Assembly: GCA_963377175.1 (NCBI GenBank) | Contig: CAUJNA010001609.1 | Coordinates: forward strand, 1 to 64,000 | DNA length: 64,000 nt | Source of the DNA: Effrenium voratum | Taxonomy: Eukaryota > Sar > Dinophyceae > Suessiales > Symbiodiniaceae | Direction: 5' to 3' | Shown here: piece by piece, positions 1-11,817 of the stretch | Numbering within the stretch: position 1 is the first letter of the stretch | Layout: each line of letters opens with the position of its first letter | Program-made: the position numbers and the translations under genes | The notes under the pieces: generated by a model | What the model saw: the letters and a program-made list of their open reading frames with translations, nothing else | Database searches by the model: none | Told to the model about the DNA's origin: nothing

Positions 1-1545
1 AGAGTTTGTCACATTCCGCGCGACCATTTTCGGGTCAGGATTTGCTTGCTGTGTTGCGAGCTGCTGACAGGAACCTCCACGCAGAGAGTTTTTTTTGACC
101 AGCCTTAGTTGGCTGATTGGTTCAGGGAGACACTGGCCGACATCTTATTTCTGTGAGTTTCTCGTGGGTTACATCTCCCTTTGATTCTTCTTTTCAAGCT
201 GTGGCCGGTTCACTCCCAGTGGGGGGCGCTAGTTCGCGGCTGTGTGCTGGCGCAGGTCTAGCCAACTTTGCGTGGAGAGCCGGAAGGAGCAGCTTTTGCG
301 CTTGAAGCGGAGGGCGAGCCACATTCAGTTTTTGCTGTTCTGCTTCAAATGCTGCATGGGTCGTCTGCGTCGGTCACCTTTCGCAGATTGTTGAGTTTCT
401 TCTGGGCGAATTCCCTTTGATTTCCTTTCAACAGCAGCCCCATAAAGGCAACCGACGGGTTCACTTTCTGGGCTGGAAACGCCTCTGACAGGAGCCTCCA
501 TGAGCCTTTTTCTTTTTTAAACCAGGGCATCCGGTCCAGTTATGACCATTCCAGGAGCAGTCGCAGGAGAGGGAGGTGGTTTCGGCCGGGGTCTCAGGAT
601 ACTCTTTGCAGCAGGAGACGGTTGACTTGACTCAACCTGTTGCGCAAGTCGTTCATAAGGCTGGAATGGGCAGCCCATCTTTAAGGCGCTGCGTGAAAGC
701 ACGGAAGTAGTCGCAACTTTCACTGACTTTGATTTTGGAGACTAGGTGCCCGAAGTCGAACATGTGACTGAAGAGTTGTCACATTCCGCGCGACCCATTT
801 TCGGGTCAGGATTTGCCTTGCTGTGTTGCGAAGCTGGCTGAACAGTAACCCTGCCACGCAGAAGTTTTGTTTGACCATAACCTTAGTTGGTGATTGGATT
901 TTTTTTTTTTTCAGGAGACACACTGGCCGACATCTTATTTCTGTGAGTTTCTCGTGGGTTATATCTCCCTTTGATTCTTCTTTTCAAGCCGTGGCTGGTT
1001 CACTCCCAGTGGACGGGCGTCAGGCCAGATGGTCTCCTAGAAGAATCTTCGCTTTGCTTGCTGTGTTGCGAGCTGCTGACAGGAACCTCCACGCAGAGAG
1101 TTTTTTTTGACCAGCCTTAGTTGGCTGATTGGTTCAGGGAGACACTGGCCGACATCTTATTTCTGTGAGTTTCTCGTGGGTTATATCTCCCTTTGATTCT
1201 TCTTCTCAAGCCGTGGCTGGTTCACTCCCAGTGGGGGGCGCTAGTTCGCGGCTGTGTGCTGGCGCAGGTCTAGCCAACTTTGCGTGGAGAGCCGGAAGGA
1301 GCAGCTTTTGCGCTTGGAGCGGAGGGCGAGCCACATTCAGTTTTTGCTGTTCTGCTTCAAATGCTGCATGGGTCGTCTGCGTCGGCCACCTTTCGCAGAT
1401 TGTTGAGTTTCTTCTCGGCGAATTCCCTTTGATTTCCTTTCAACAGCAACCCCATAAAAGCAACCAACGGGTTCACTTTCTGGGATGGGAACGCCACTTT
1501 GCGGCGACGTTGCGGGCGCATGCCTGGATTAGTTTGGCGTGAAGC
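1..1545. repeat. Degenerate direct repeat module, two full and one partial copy
   Basis: Copy A runs from the window edge to about 530 and copy B from about 1040 to 1545, offset by about 1012 bases and nearly identical over long stretches (for example the segment starting ggttcagggagacactggcc at 119 and 1131). A third, partial copy lies at 772-1010. The short ORFs here are open only because the copies are similar, and their frames are not kept between copies. A related fragment (caggagagg...tggtttc) recurs at about 1780-1815. I see no gene. Confidence 0.8.
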
Positions 1546-2990
1546 GCGCCAACCGCGCGCGGAGAGCCGGATATGCCATTTGCGGGCGTGTCCTACCAAT
1601 GGAGGTTACTCATGTCATGTCTCAAGGTGCAGGTGACTAAGTTCAAGAGGTTGTTACTCGCCCCCCCAATTGTTTTCGGTGAGTGTGTGGTTGGGGTATT
1701 TAGGTTCTAGAGGTTGTCACACCTTCACTTTCTGCGTGGCAACCAGGGAGCAATCCGACATCCAGCCCAGTCCCCCAGGAGAAAGTGCAGGAGAGGAGGG
1801 TGGTTTCAGCCAGGGTCTTAGAGCGGCCGTGGCAGTATATTTGTGCACATAGGGCGAGGGTGTTTTTTTGTTTGGTTTGGCGTTTTGGAGCAGGATTTTA
1901 TTGTTGTGTCTTTTTTTGAAGCCGGCCGGGTAGGGATTGATTTGCGCCACCTGCACTACAAGTTGTCTCTCAGAGGGTGTCTCACGAACCAGTGCAGCGC
2001 ACAGTGTGTCTTGCCGTCTGAAGGTTTCGTATCGGAAGATGCTCCTCGAAAAGTCATGACCCGTGGGGTGGGCAGCAAAGAAGCATGGTTTTGCACCTGC
2101 TACCGAAAACCAAGTTTTCGGTTGAAGAACGTCCGTATAAAATTTGTCCTATGATGGACCGTTTTTTTTTCGTGGGGGGGTGGATTTTGGAGTATCAGCT
2201 GTTGAACGGTTGTCGAGGATGGGCTTCTGGAAGCGGGCGTCTAAAGGGATGCGCAGCCTTTTTCGCGCAAGCTTTGCGAAGGGTGCGGACTGGAGCAGAC
2301 CCTGCCGCGCAGGCTATAGCTGTAGGAAGTAGCATCAGCGAGCGACGCTAGCGACACTGCGATGGCAAGATGCATTCGACAGAAGCAGCTCTGGCAGAAA
2401 TGCGTGCGAGAGAGTTGCGTCAGCAGATCCTCTGCGTAGGTCGGCGTGGCCGATCGCAGTCAACCAGGACTTGTGTGTCTGCGCTAGATATATAAGTTAG
2501 AAAGTCCGTGGCGTAGCTCGCGTAGCATACTTTTCTAGCTCCGGCTGGAACATCACAACCTTTTTTTTGGCGCGCAAAGTACGCTTTTAGAGGCTCTCGA
2601 AGATCGCAGCCTTAAACTGCGAAGGTATTACGCGAAGCGTTCTACGCACGTCCAGATCAGCAATTGGTTGTTGTAGTCGGCGCCCCACGCGACGCAGAAG
2701 CTGGAAATCTTTTTCCTGAAGACGATTTTTCGTTTTTCGCAGAACGGCTGCAGAACACCTTCTTGGTTGCCTGTAGCTTGGACTGATTTCAGACAAATTT
2801 ACATGCGCCAGGTGCTGAACACTGGGCAGTTTCAGCCAGTCTGCCAGGATCTCCAGGCGCGGGCAAGTCGCAGGAGAATCAACGACAAGAGAACTATACG
2901 GGGAAGTTATGTTTGCTTGGACCTTTCTTTGCCAAAACCCGCTTCTCCTGGCGCTCGCGCGGTGTGTCCAGAGTTGCAGGTCCGACCGGG
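1546..2990. other. No gene recognised; degenerate repeat remnants
   Basis: No reading frame here shows a recognisable motif or persists into neighbouring sequence. The part at 1735-1830 echoes 520-610. The part at 2835-2930 (ccagtctgcc...gggcaagtcgcag) is a diverged relative of segments at 8057-8110 and 26225-26310, so much of this stretch is old repeat material. Confidence 0.5.
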
Positions 2991-4760
2991 CGGGCGCGCC
3001 CTCGGCAGGGAGGTCGCATGAAGACATGCGGGGCGCGCCAGCTTTCCGCATGCGCCGGCAAGTTCAGCGATGCGCAGATGCTGCGTGATCCCGCTAAGTC
3101 CGAAGAGGCGGGTTTCTGAAATGGGGAACCTGGAAAGTTGCACGGTCAACTCCTCTCAGACAGGCGCCAAAAAAAACACCCTCAGGTCTTTCCTGGCAGC
3201 GCGGCCGTCAACGTGGGCGAGTATGGGTTGCGGACGTTCGTGAGTTTGTGCAGATGTAGAGATAGACACATGGGATGTTCCACGTTCTGTTGTACCTGGA
3301 CGGCTGCGGTGTGCGCCTTGCGCGAGGCCTTGAAGCCAGTGTTGCAGCATGTGGCTTCAACGGTGGCCGTGGAGGCAGTTTGCTTGGGCGGCGCGCTGGA
3401 CAGTTTGACGTTGGCTTCTTGACGAACCACGACTGCAGAGCGGTAGACAACTCTTTGGCCAAAGGCGAGCTTGTCGGAGAGACAGACTTGTAGCGTTAGT
3501 CGAACCAGTAGTTACGTCCAGAGGTTACGTGCTCCGCTCGCTAAGTGGACGTTTGCTCCGGGATGAAAGCCACGCGTTGCCAACTGCCATGATTTTCATG
3601 CGTTGCCAACTTGTACGCCCTCCAAAGTTTTTGTCGTTTGTTGGGCTCATTGTGACATGTCGGATGGTGGTTGTGCGACGAAAACCATAATTAAAATCTG
3701 GCAGGCGGACGACGCCGCCATCGTGATGATGGACAGCGGAGGTGGCACGCTCCGTCGGATCACACAGGTCCTGCTGTCGGGGTAGATGCCGCGGAGGTGC
3801 CGCGCGGTCTCGCAGGTGCGCTGCAAGCTTCGACCGACCGGTGTGGGTGGAGAGACGTTGTGTCACATTCGGGCCACTTTGCTGGCTGCGACCTTTTCGC
3901 GGGGCGAAGACAGCGGACCAGGTGTTCGCGTCATGAGCCTGGCTATTTGTGATGGGGATCTGCGGGGATGGCCTGCATGGATGACGCTACAAGCAACGCG
4001 CCCTCATTTAACACCCGGTTTTTTGGTTGAACTATGGTAAGGACCTCGAGACCGCAAGAAACACCGTGTTGCTGGTCGCACTTTTCTTATTTCCTGCGCG
4101 GCGAGCTTTCGCTTGGCCAGGAAAGGCCGGCAGAAGCTCTTCCAAATGCTGGGCACGCAAGCTCGGGCTCATGTTCCGCCAGAAGTTCGGGCTCAGTTCC
4201 TTACCTGGCAGAGGGAGACGCAGGAAGGTGCCTGGATGCTCTGTTCATGTGTTAAAAGCAAGACTTTGTTTGTGCTTCAGGCCTCTTTGCCAGGCGATCA
4301 AGAACATTTTGAGCACTGAGTTGAACACGTAGCCCCACTGCGCATGTTGCACGGGATGACTTCGATTGGTTTTGGGCCCTGCAAATTCGCGGAACCAGGG
4401 CAAGGGTTTCGAGACACTGCTCAGCGCAGAGCGATGGACGTCTCATTTGTCTCGCTCTTCTTATTGCGCACGGGGGGCGCATGCTTGCCCAGGAAGGGCT
4501 GACCCAAGCTCTTTCATGCTCTTGCTGCGTGCCATGCTTGACGCGCACGTGCAGGTGGAAGAAGGCGCCTGAGTGGGCTGCGATTGGCGTAGTTGCGCGG
4601 AAGTTGGGAGTGTGCTGACAAGACTTTCTGATTCTGTTCTCGCGGCCATACAAAGTATTTTTGGGTTCTGTTCTTGCAGCAGTAGGAAACAACGAAGCTT
4701 TGGAGGGCCTTGTGGAGGTCACGCATTTGGCCAGAGCCGCACGGTCGGACTGATGTTCGT
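2990..4760 (+). pseudogene. Decayed duplicate of the multi-exon gene at 11.8-13.6 kb
   Basis: This region aligns by eye with 11850-13590 in the same order. 3030-3170 matches 11890-12020 (FSDAQMLRDPAK versus FNDAQMLRDPAK). 3340-3410 matches 12220-12280 (both encode VASTVA.EA.CL.GALDSL). 3705-3760 matches 12550-12600 (the MMDSGGG codons). 4160-4230 matches 13320-13390 (PPEV.AQF). Relative to the second copy it has an in-frame TGA where that copy reads TCA (3116), small deletions and broken frames. It is therefore best read as a pseudogene. That the frames correspond between the copies is the main evidence that the second copy is, or was, protein coding. Function is unknown. Confidence 0.55.
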
Positions 4761-5214
4761 GCGCAGGCGATGGTTTGAGAAACGCGAAGAAAAAGTAACC
4801 GCCGACAAGCTGAGCCTGCGTGTCCCCTTCCCCTAGCCCCCGTCCACCCAACGTCGCCACACAGCAGCCTGCTCGTAAACAGGCGCCGGCTGGCTTTTGC
4901 TCTGAAGAGTTGTTGGGGCTGGCCCTTAAAGCTGATGTATCCGAGTGAGGTGGACGGGCGCCTGCTGGTGAAGCCTCAGCCTGACCCGGCGTTGTCGAAG
5001 GCTTCTTGCCGGGGAAAGAGGGGGGAGCACTTCGGGCATGACTGTTCGCTGGCGGGGCAGTTCCTAAAACTGTAGGGGGCCTTTGCGAGACAGGCCCTGA
5101 CGAGTTGCATGTCGCGTCGCAAGGTGGAGGTGGTGTAAGTCACCGAACTGGTACTGTTGAGTTGAAGAGGTTCTCACTCAACGGTCTTCTGCGACCCTCC
5201 CAGTTATTTTTGGT
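4761..5214. other. No feature recognised
   Basis: GC-rich sequence without a supported reading frame. It contains only short echoes of the neighbouring repeat families, such as ggcgcctgctggtgaagcct at about 4957, which recurs loosely at 5370 and 14970. Confidence 0.4.
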
Positions 5215-6746
5215 AGATGCGTGGCTGTTTCCAAACTGAGGCGCTGCAGTTCAAGAGGTTCTCGTTGTCCGCAAAAACGGCTGCAGAAAACTGTTCAACT
5301 GTTTTCGGGTGGATGTGCGGCTGTTTTTGAGGGGCAGCTGATCCATCCGAGCGGGCTGTTGTCTAGGCGGGCGCTTGCTGGTGAAGCCTCGTCGCTGCTG
5401 CAGGCATCGTACTGGGGGAGGGCGTGTTGTAAGTTGGAGGCTACTCGTTTGCTGAAATACTGCAGGCTACGCGCAAATGTTTTTTAGGTTTGGAGTTGAT
5501 ATGTCCCAGTCGGCTGCCGTTTGTTGACGCTAGGTGGAGACGGTCAGGCTTCGGACGCAGGCGTCGGTGGCAGCAGGGGGTGGGGGAGCCACTCTCCGCG
5601 CAGCGGCCACGGGTTACCCCTCCCCTTATTTTTTTTTATGTGGATGTTGGCTTGCATTTTTGCTGTCTGCCATCGGGCAACGCCAGTTGCACGCGCGCTG
5701 GCTGCAGCCGGGTTGGAAGTTGCTGCAGGCTTTGCAGTTTTGGTGAGGGGTTGGGGTTGTAGTTACATGTCCTCTTTTTTTGATTTCGCCGCATTGACAT
5801 TTGAGTTTTAGATGTCACTGTCCACATAACGGCCGCAGAAGACCTTTTCATTGGTGTGTGGGTGGAGGTGCTGTATTTTTTGGGGGGCTTGGAGTTGATA
5901 CGTCCTCGTCGGCCGCCGCTTGCTGACGACCAGGGGCAACCCGCCCTCCCAATTGTTTTTGGGTGGGTGTTGGCCATCATTTTTGTTGTCTGGCATAAGG
6001 CTTTGGCCAAATTGACATTCTTTAGTTTGACCTTTAGTCTTAGATGTCACTGTCCACATAACGGCCGCAGATACCCTTTTCATTGGTTTGTGGGTGGATG
6101 TGCGGCTGTTTTTTACGGCTTGGAGTTGATACGTCCGAGTCGGCTGACATTTGTTGACGCTAGGTGGAGGTGGTAAAGCTTGGTGCTTGTCAGTTGCAAT
6201 TGCCACTCTCGGCACCCCATCCCCCCCTTGTCTTTTTGGTGGATGTTGGCCATCCTTTCTGCTGTCAGCGCGAGTTGCACGCGTCTGGCTGCAGCCGGAT
6301 TGGAAGTTGGCAGTTCGGTGAGGGGTTGGGAGCAATTCGCGCATGGGGGCTGCCGAAACACTTCGTTGGCCGAGGGTCGTACTTACATGTCCTATTTGTT
6401 CTAAGATCTCGCCCGATTGAGATTTCAGTTTTAGATGTCACTGTCCACATAATAGCCGCAGAAGACCTTTTCATTGGTTTGTGGGTGGATGTGCGGCTGT
6501 TTTTAAGGCTTGGAGTTGATGCGTCCCAGTCGACAGACATTTGTTGACGCTAGGTGGAGATGGTGAGGCTTCGGACGCAGGCGTCGGTGGCAGCAGGGGG
6601 TGGCGGGGTGTTCGGGTCTGGAGGTGCTTGTCGGTTGCCGAAGTTCGGTAGCCCATCCTCCTGATTGGTTTTTGGTGGATGTTGGCCATTGTTTTTGCCC
6701 ATTGCTAACTGGCAACGCCAGTTGGGCGGGCGCTGGCTGGGAAGGG
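5215..6746. repeat. ~600-bp repeat family, left block
   Basis: This block carries the core of the 600-bp family (gatgtcactgtccacataac, then ggccgcag...gaccttttcattgg) at about 5812, 6041 and 6436, and a diverged version at 5260-5330. Each core is followed by the marker words gttgatacgtcc and tgttgacgctaggtgga. ORFs on either strand (such as the 178-residue frame at 5808-6344) run across repeat junctions and resemble each other only because the DNA is repeated. No gene is supported. Confidence 0.8.
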
Positions 6747-8377
6747 TGGAGAGCAATTCGCGCACGGAGGCTGCCGAGACACTTCATTGGCCGACGGTTT
6801 CGCGTAAGTTGCCAAGTTGGGTTTTAGATGTCAACGTCCACAAAACGGCCGTTTGCGGGTGGATTCCCGGCCTTTTTTTTGGAGGGGGGGGGGGGTTGGG
6901 CATGTTTGTCGCTTTTGCGAAGAGGCCTGAGTCCGCTGTTTACATCGGAAGCTTTTCGACGCACATCATCGCAAGGCTCGGGGGGGTTTGCAGCGCAAAG
7001 AAAAGAGGATGTAAAGTGCGCAAGGGAGCCTGTGCATTCCGCGCTTTGCAGTCTAGAGAGTGGCCCGGTGGCAGAGATAACGTTGACTTCGTGGTAACAC
7101 TGGGTAAGTTGGTTGTTGACGCGCCCGCGATCGCTATTAGAATCGTTATAGCGAAAGACGGGTGCGGACGGGGGAAGCGAGGCGTTGTATACTTTTTGGC
7201 GAGCGACGCACCGGTTGGCAGGCAGCAGCCCGGCGAGGTCGCCAGAGCCTCGTCGACTCGCATTTTCGCCAGGCGCCGGGGATCGTGACGACTGCGTGGA
7301 AAGCTAGTTTTTTTTGGTGGGGGATTTGTCAGGCTTTAAATTTTGTTGGAAGCGGGGGGCGTCATTTTTCCGCAGAAGGGCAGTTTGAATCTTCTTAGAT
7401 GCGAGTCCGACCCATGGGGCTGGCATGTTGTTTCAAATCGCTGATGAGATGGCGTCTAAATCACACACGTTGTGGTTGTTCTGGTAGTGTGAAAGTGGGT
7501 GGCTGGAGCCAGGCCCGTGAACGCCCTGAACTTCAGAGAGCAGGCGCCGCTTTTTCGCTCTGAACGCAAAAGTTGGATTGGTGGCAAAGGTCATTCTGTA
7601 TCTGACCAAGTTCGCAAGGCTCTGGGCCAGGTCTGGATTGAGAATAGCACTCGCGTCGAGAGGTTGCGGTGCTGTAGTCTGTGCTGCGCGGAGAGTACTT
7701 GCTCAGAGAACTTGCTCGTAGAAATATGTTCGGAAAAACTTGTTACGACATCTTGTTCTGAGAACTTGTGGCAAGAGCTTGCTAGGCGAACTTTCTCAGA
7801 CCACCAACTTATTTCTTGTGCAGAGAACTTACTAGCAGAACTTGCCACTGTGAACGCTTTCAAGCCACACCCTGTTTTTTGCTTGAGACAGGGGGGGAGC
7901 GCGACGTGGAGCTTGCTACTTTCTGCAAAACGGGCGCAGAAGACCTTCCCAGCTGTTCTAGGGTGGAAGTGCGGCCATTTTTTCAGCCACGTCAATAACT
8001 TCAATGCCTGGGTCGGCTTCAGCTGCGCCAGGCGACAGGATCTGGTCGCTATCGCAGCCAGTCTTCCAACATCCTCAGGCACGGGCAAGTCGCACGAGAC
8101 CGAGTCAGAAAAACACGAAAAAACAAAGGTTTGCTCTGGTCCTTTTTCACGAGGCGAGCGTTTGTTGGATCCCTTGTGCGGTGAAACGTATCCGGCATTG
8201 CTGGCTTTTCCCGACACTCGCACAGGGTGCGTCGCGCGCCGGAGAATCCCTCAAATTCCGACTTGGATGTTAACTAAAGTATTTCATTCGAATACCCATG
8301 TAAACATGCCATTAAACTGTTTACGACTCATGCTTCAAGCGAGGCTTGCGCTGGGATTCGCACATGAAATAACGCAG
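6747..8377. repeat. ~1.64-kb tandem repeat, copy 1
   Basis: This is the first of three head-to-tail copies, each starting with tggagagcaattcgcgcac. Markers inside are a poly-T/poly-G run (about 6871-6897), the segment tggcccggtggcagagataa, and a 363-codon plus-strand frame starting at 7499. That frame contains a short internal repetition of the codons for (C)SENL/AENL, caused by a degenerate ~12-bp DNA repeat. The frame is cut short in copies 2 and 3, so I do not call it a gene. The copy also includes a relative of the 600-bp family hairpin at about 7925-7985. Confidence 0.85.
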
Positions 8378-10020
8378 TGGAGAGCAATTCGCGCACGGAG
8401 GCTGCCGAGACACTTCATTGGCCGACGGCTGCAGTTGCGTGTCCTTTTTCTTGGGATTTCGCGTAAGTCGCCAAGTTTGGTTTTAGATGTCAATGTCCAC
8501 AAAACGGCCGTTTGCGGGTGGATACCCGGCTTTTTTTTTTGGGGGGGGGGGGGGGTTGGGCATGTTTGTCGCTTTTGCGAAGAGGCTTGAGTCCGCTGTC
8601 TACATCGGAAGCTTTTCGACGCACATCATCGCAAGGCTCGGGGGGCTTGCAGTGCAAAGAAAAGAGGATGTAAAGTGCGCAAGGGAGCGCTGTGCGTTCC
8701 GCGCTTTGCAGTCTAGAGAGTGGCCCGGTGGCCGAGATAACGTTGACTTCGAGGTAACACTGGGCAAGTTGGTTGTTGACGTGCCCGCGATCGCTGTTAG
8801 AATCGTTATATAGCGAAAGACGGGCGCGGACGGGGGGAAGCGAGGTGTAGTATACTTTTTGGCGAGCGACGCGCCGGTTGGCAGCAGCAGCCCGGCGAGG
8901 TCGCCAGAGCCTCGTCGAGGCGCAGGGGATCGTGACGACTGCGTGGAAAGCTAGTTTTTTTGGTGGGGGATTTGTCAGGCTTTAAATTTTGTTGGAAGCG
9001 GGGGGCGTCATTTTCCGCAGAAGAGCAGTTTGAATCTTGTTAGATGCGAGTCTGACCCATGGGGCTGGCATGTTGTTTCAAATCGCTGATGAGATGGCGT
9101 CTAAGTCACATGCGTTGTGGTTGTTCGGTTGTTCTGGTAGTGTGAAAGTGGGTGGCTGGAGCCAGGCCCGTGAACGCCCTGAACTTCAGAGAGCAGGCGC
9201 CGCTTTTTCGCTCTGAACGCAAAAGTTGGATTGGTGGCAAAGGTCATTCTGTATCTGACCAAGTTCGCAAGGCTCTGGGCCAGGTCTGGATTGAGAATAG
9301 CACTCGCGTCGAGAGGTTGCGGTGCTGTAGTCTGTGCTGCGCGGAGAGTACTTGCTCAGAGAACTTGCTCGTAGAAATATGTTCGGAAAAACTTGTTACG
9401 ACATCTTGTTCTGAGAACTTGTGGCAAGAGCTTGCTAGGCGAACTTTCTCAGACCACCAACTTATTTCTTGTGCAGAGAACTTACTAGCAGAACTTGCCA
9501 CTGTGAACGCTTTCAAGCCACACCCTTTTTTTGCTTGAGACAGGGGGGAGCGCGACGTGGAGCTTGCTACTTTCTGCAAAACGGGCGCAGAAGACCTTCC
9601 CAGCTGTTCTAGGGTGGAAGTGCGGCCATTTTTTCAGCCACGTCAATAACTTCAATGCCTGGGTCGGCTTCAGCTGCGCCAGGCGTCAGGATCTGGTCGC
9701 TGTCGCAGCCAGTCTTCCAACATCCTCAGGCACGGGCAAGTCGCGCGAGACCAAGTCAGAAAAACACGAAAAAAACAAAGGTTTGCTCTGGTCCTTTTTC
9801 ACGAGGCGATAATTCGTTGTGCGGTGAAACATATCCGGCATTGCTGGCTTTTCCCGACACTCGCACAGGGTGCATCGTGCGCCGGAGAATCCCTCAAATT
9901 CCGACTTGGATGTTAACTAAAGTATTTCATCCGAATACCCATGTAAACATGCCATTAAACTGTTTACGACTCATGCTTCAAGCGAGGCTTGCGCTGGGAT
10001 TCGCACATGAAATAACGCAG
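8378..10020. repeat. ~1.64-kb tandem repeat, copy 2
   Basis: Copy 2 is offset 1631 bases from copy 1 and highly similar throughout. The frame that is 363 codons long in copy 1 is interrupted here at about 9535 by loss of bases in a T-run/G-run region, and a small deletion is visible at 8920-8930 relative to the other copies. Length differences concentrate in the T and G homopolymers, as expected for slippage. Confidence 0.85.
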
Positions 10021-11663
10021 TGGAGAGCAATTCGCGCACGGAGGCTGCCGAGACACTTCATTGGCCGACGGCTGCAGTTGCATGTCCTTTTTCTTGGGAT
10101 TTCGCGTAAGTCGCCAAGTTTGGTTTTAGATGTCAATGTCCACAAAACGGCCGTTTGCGGGTGGATACCCGGCCTTTTTTTTTTTTGTGGGGGGGGGTTG
10201 GGCATGTTTGTCGCTTTTGCGAAGAGGCTTGAGCCCGCTGTCTACATCGGAAGCTTTTCGACGCACATCATCGCAAGGCTCGGGGGGCTTGCAGCGCAAA
10301 GAAAAGCGCAAGGGAGCGCTGTGCGTTCCGCGCTTTGCAGTCTAGAGAGTGGCCCGGTGGCAGAGATAACGTTGACTTCGAGGTAACGCTGGGCAAGTTG
10401 GTTGTTGACGTGCCCGCGATCGCTGTTAGAATCGTTATAGCGAAAGACGGGCGCGGACGGGGGGAAGCGAGGTGTAGTATACTTTTTGGCGAGCGACGCA
10501 CCGGTTGGCAGGCAGCAGCCCGGCGAGGTCGCCAGAGCCTCGTCGACTCGCATTTTCGCCAGGCGCAGGGGATCGTGACGACTGCGTGGAAAGCTAGTTT
10601 TTTTTGGTGGGGGATTTGTCAGGCTTTAAATTTTGTTGGAAGCGGGGGGCGTCATTTTTCCGCAGAAGGGCAGTTTGAATCTTCTTAGATGCGAGTCTGA
10701 CCCATGGGGCTGGCATGTTGTTTCAAATCGCTGATGAGATGGCGTCTAAATCACACACGTTGTGGTTGTTCTGGTAGTGTGAAAGTGGGTGGCTGGAGCC
10801 AGGCCCGTGAACGCCCTGAACTTCAGAGAGCAGGCGCCGCTTTTTCGCTCTGAACGCAAAAGTTGGATTGGTGGCAAGGGTCATTCTGTATCTGACCAAG
10901 TTCACAAGGCTCTGGGCCAGGTCTGGATTGAGAATAGCACTCGCGTCGAGAGGTTACGGTGTTGTAGTCTGTGCTGCGCGGAGAGTACTTGCTCAGAAAA
11001 TTGCTCGTAGAAATATGTTCGGAAAAACTTGTTAAGACGTCTTGTTCTGAGAACTTGTGGCAAGAGCTTGCTAGGCGAACTTTCTCAGACCACCAACTTA
11101 TTTAACTTGCGCAGAGAGCTTGCTAGCAGAACTTGCCACTGTGAACGCTTTCAAGCCACACCCTTTTTTTGCTTGAGACAGGGGGGGAGCGCGACGTGGA
11201 GCTTGCTACTTTCTGTAAAACGGGCGCAGAAGACCTTCCCAGCTGTTCTAGGGTGGAAGTGCGGCCATTTTTTCAGCCACGTCAATAACTTCAATGCCTG
11301 GGTCGGCTTCAGCTGCGCCAGGCGTCAGGATCTGGTCGCTGTCGCAGCCAGTCTTCCAACATCCTCAGGCACGGGCAAGTCGCACGAGACCGAGTCAGAA
11401 AAAACGAAAGGGGGAAGGTTTGCTCTGGTCCTTTTTCACGAGGCGAGCGTTTGTTGGATCCCTTGTGCGGTGAAACATATCCGGCATTGCTGGCTTTTCC
11501 CGACACTCGCGCAGGGTGCATCGTGCGCCGGAGAATCCCTCAAATTCCGACTTGGATGTTAACTAAAGTATTTCATCCGAATACCCATGCAAACATGCCA
11601 TTAAACTGTTTACGACTCATGCTTCAAGCGAGGCTTGCGCTGGGATTCGCATGAAATAACGCA
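10021..11663. repeat. ~1.64-kb tandem repeat, copy 3
   Basis: Copy 3 is offset 1643 bases from copy 2. It lacks a short piece at about 10303 (aaaagaggatgtaaagtgcg is present in copies 1 and 2), and its long frame is broken at about 11000 by a one-base loss. Similarity to the array ends abruptly at about 11663, where the multi-exon gene region begins. That gives a sharp repeat/unique junction. Confidence 0.85.
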
Positions 11664-11817
11664 TTTCAACCAAATTTCACGGGTGGAAGCAAGTAAACAC
11701 TGTATTAGGGTAATCGTGACACTTGTTAGATATGCACAGTCCTTCCAAAATTCCAAGTCCAATGTCAACGTTGAAGATGAGGGAAATTGCGGGCGTAAGT
11801 TGCACGCGACTCGCGCG

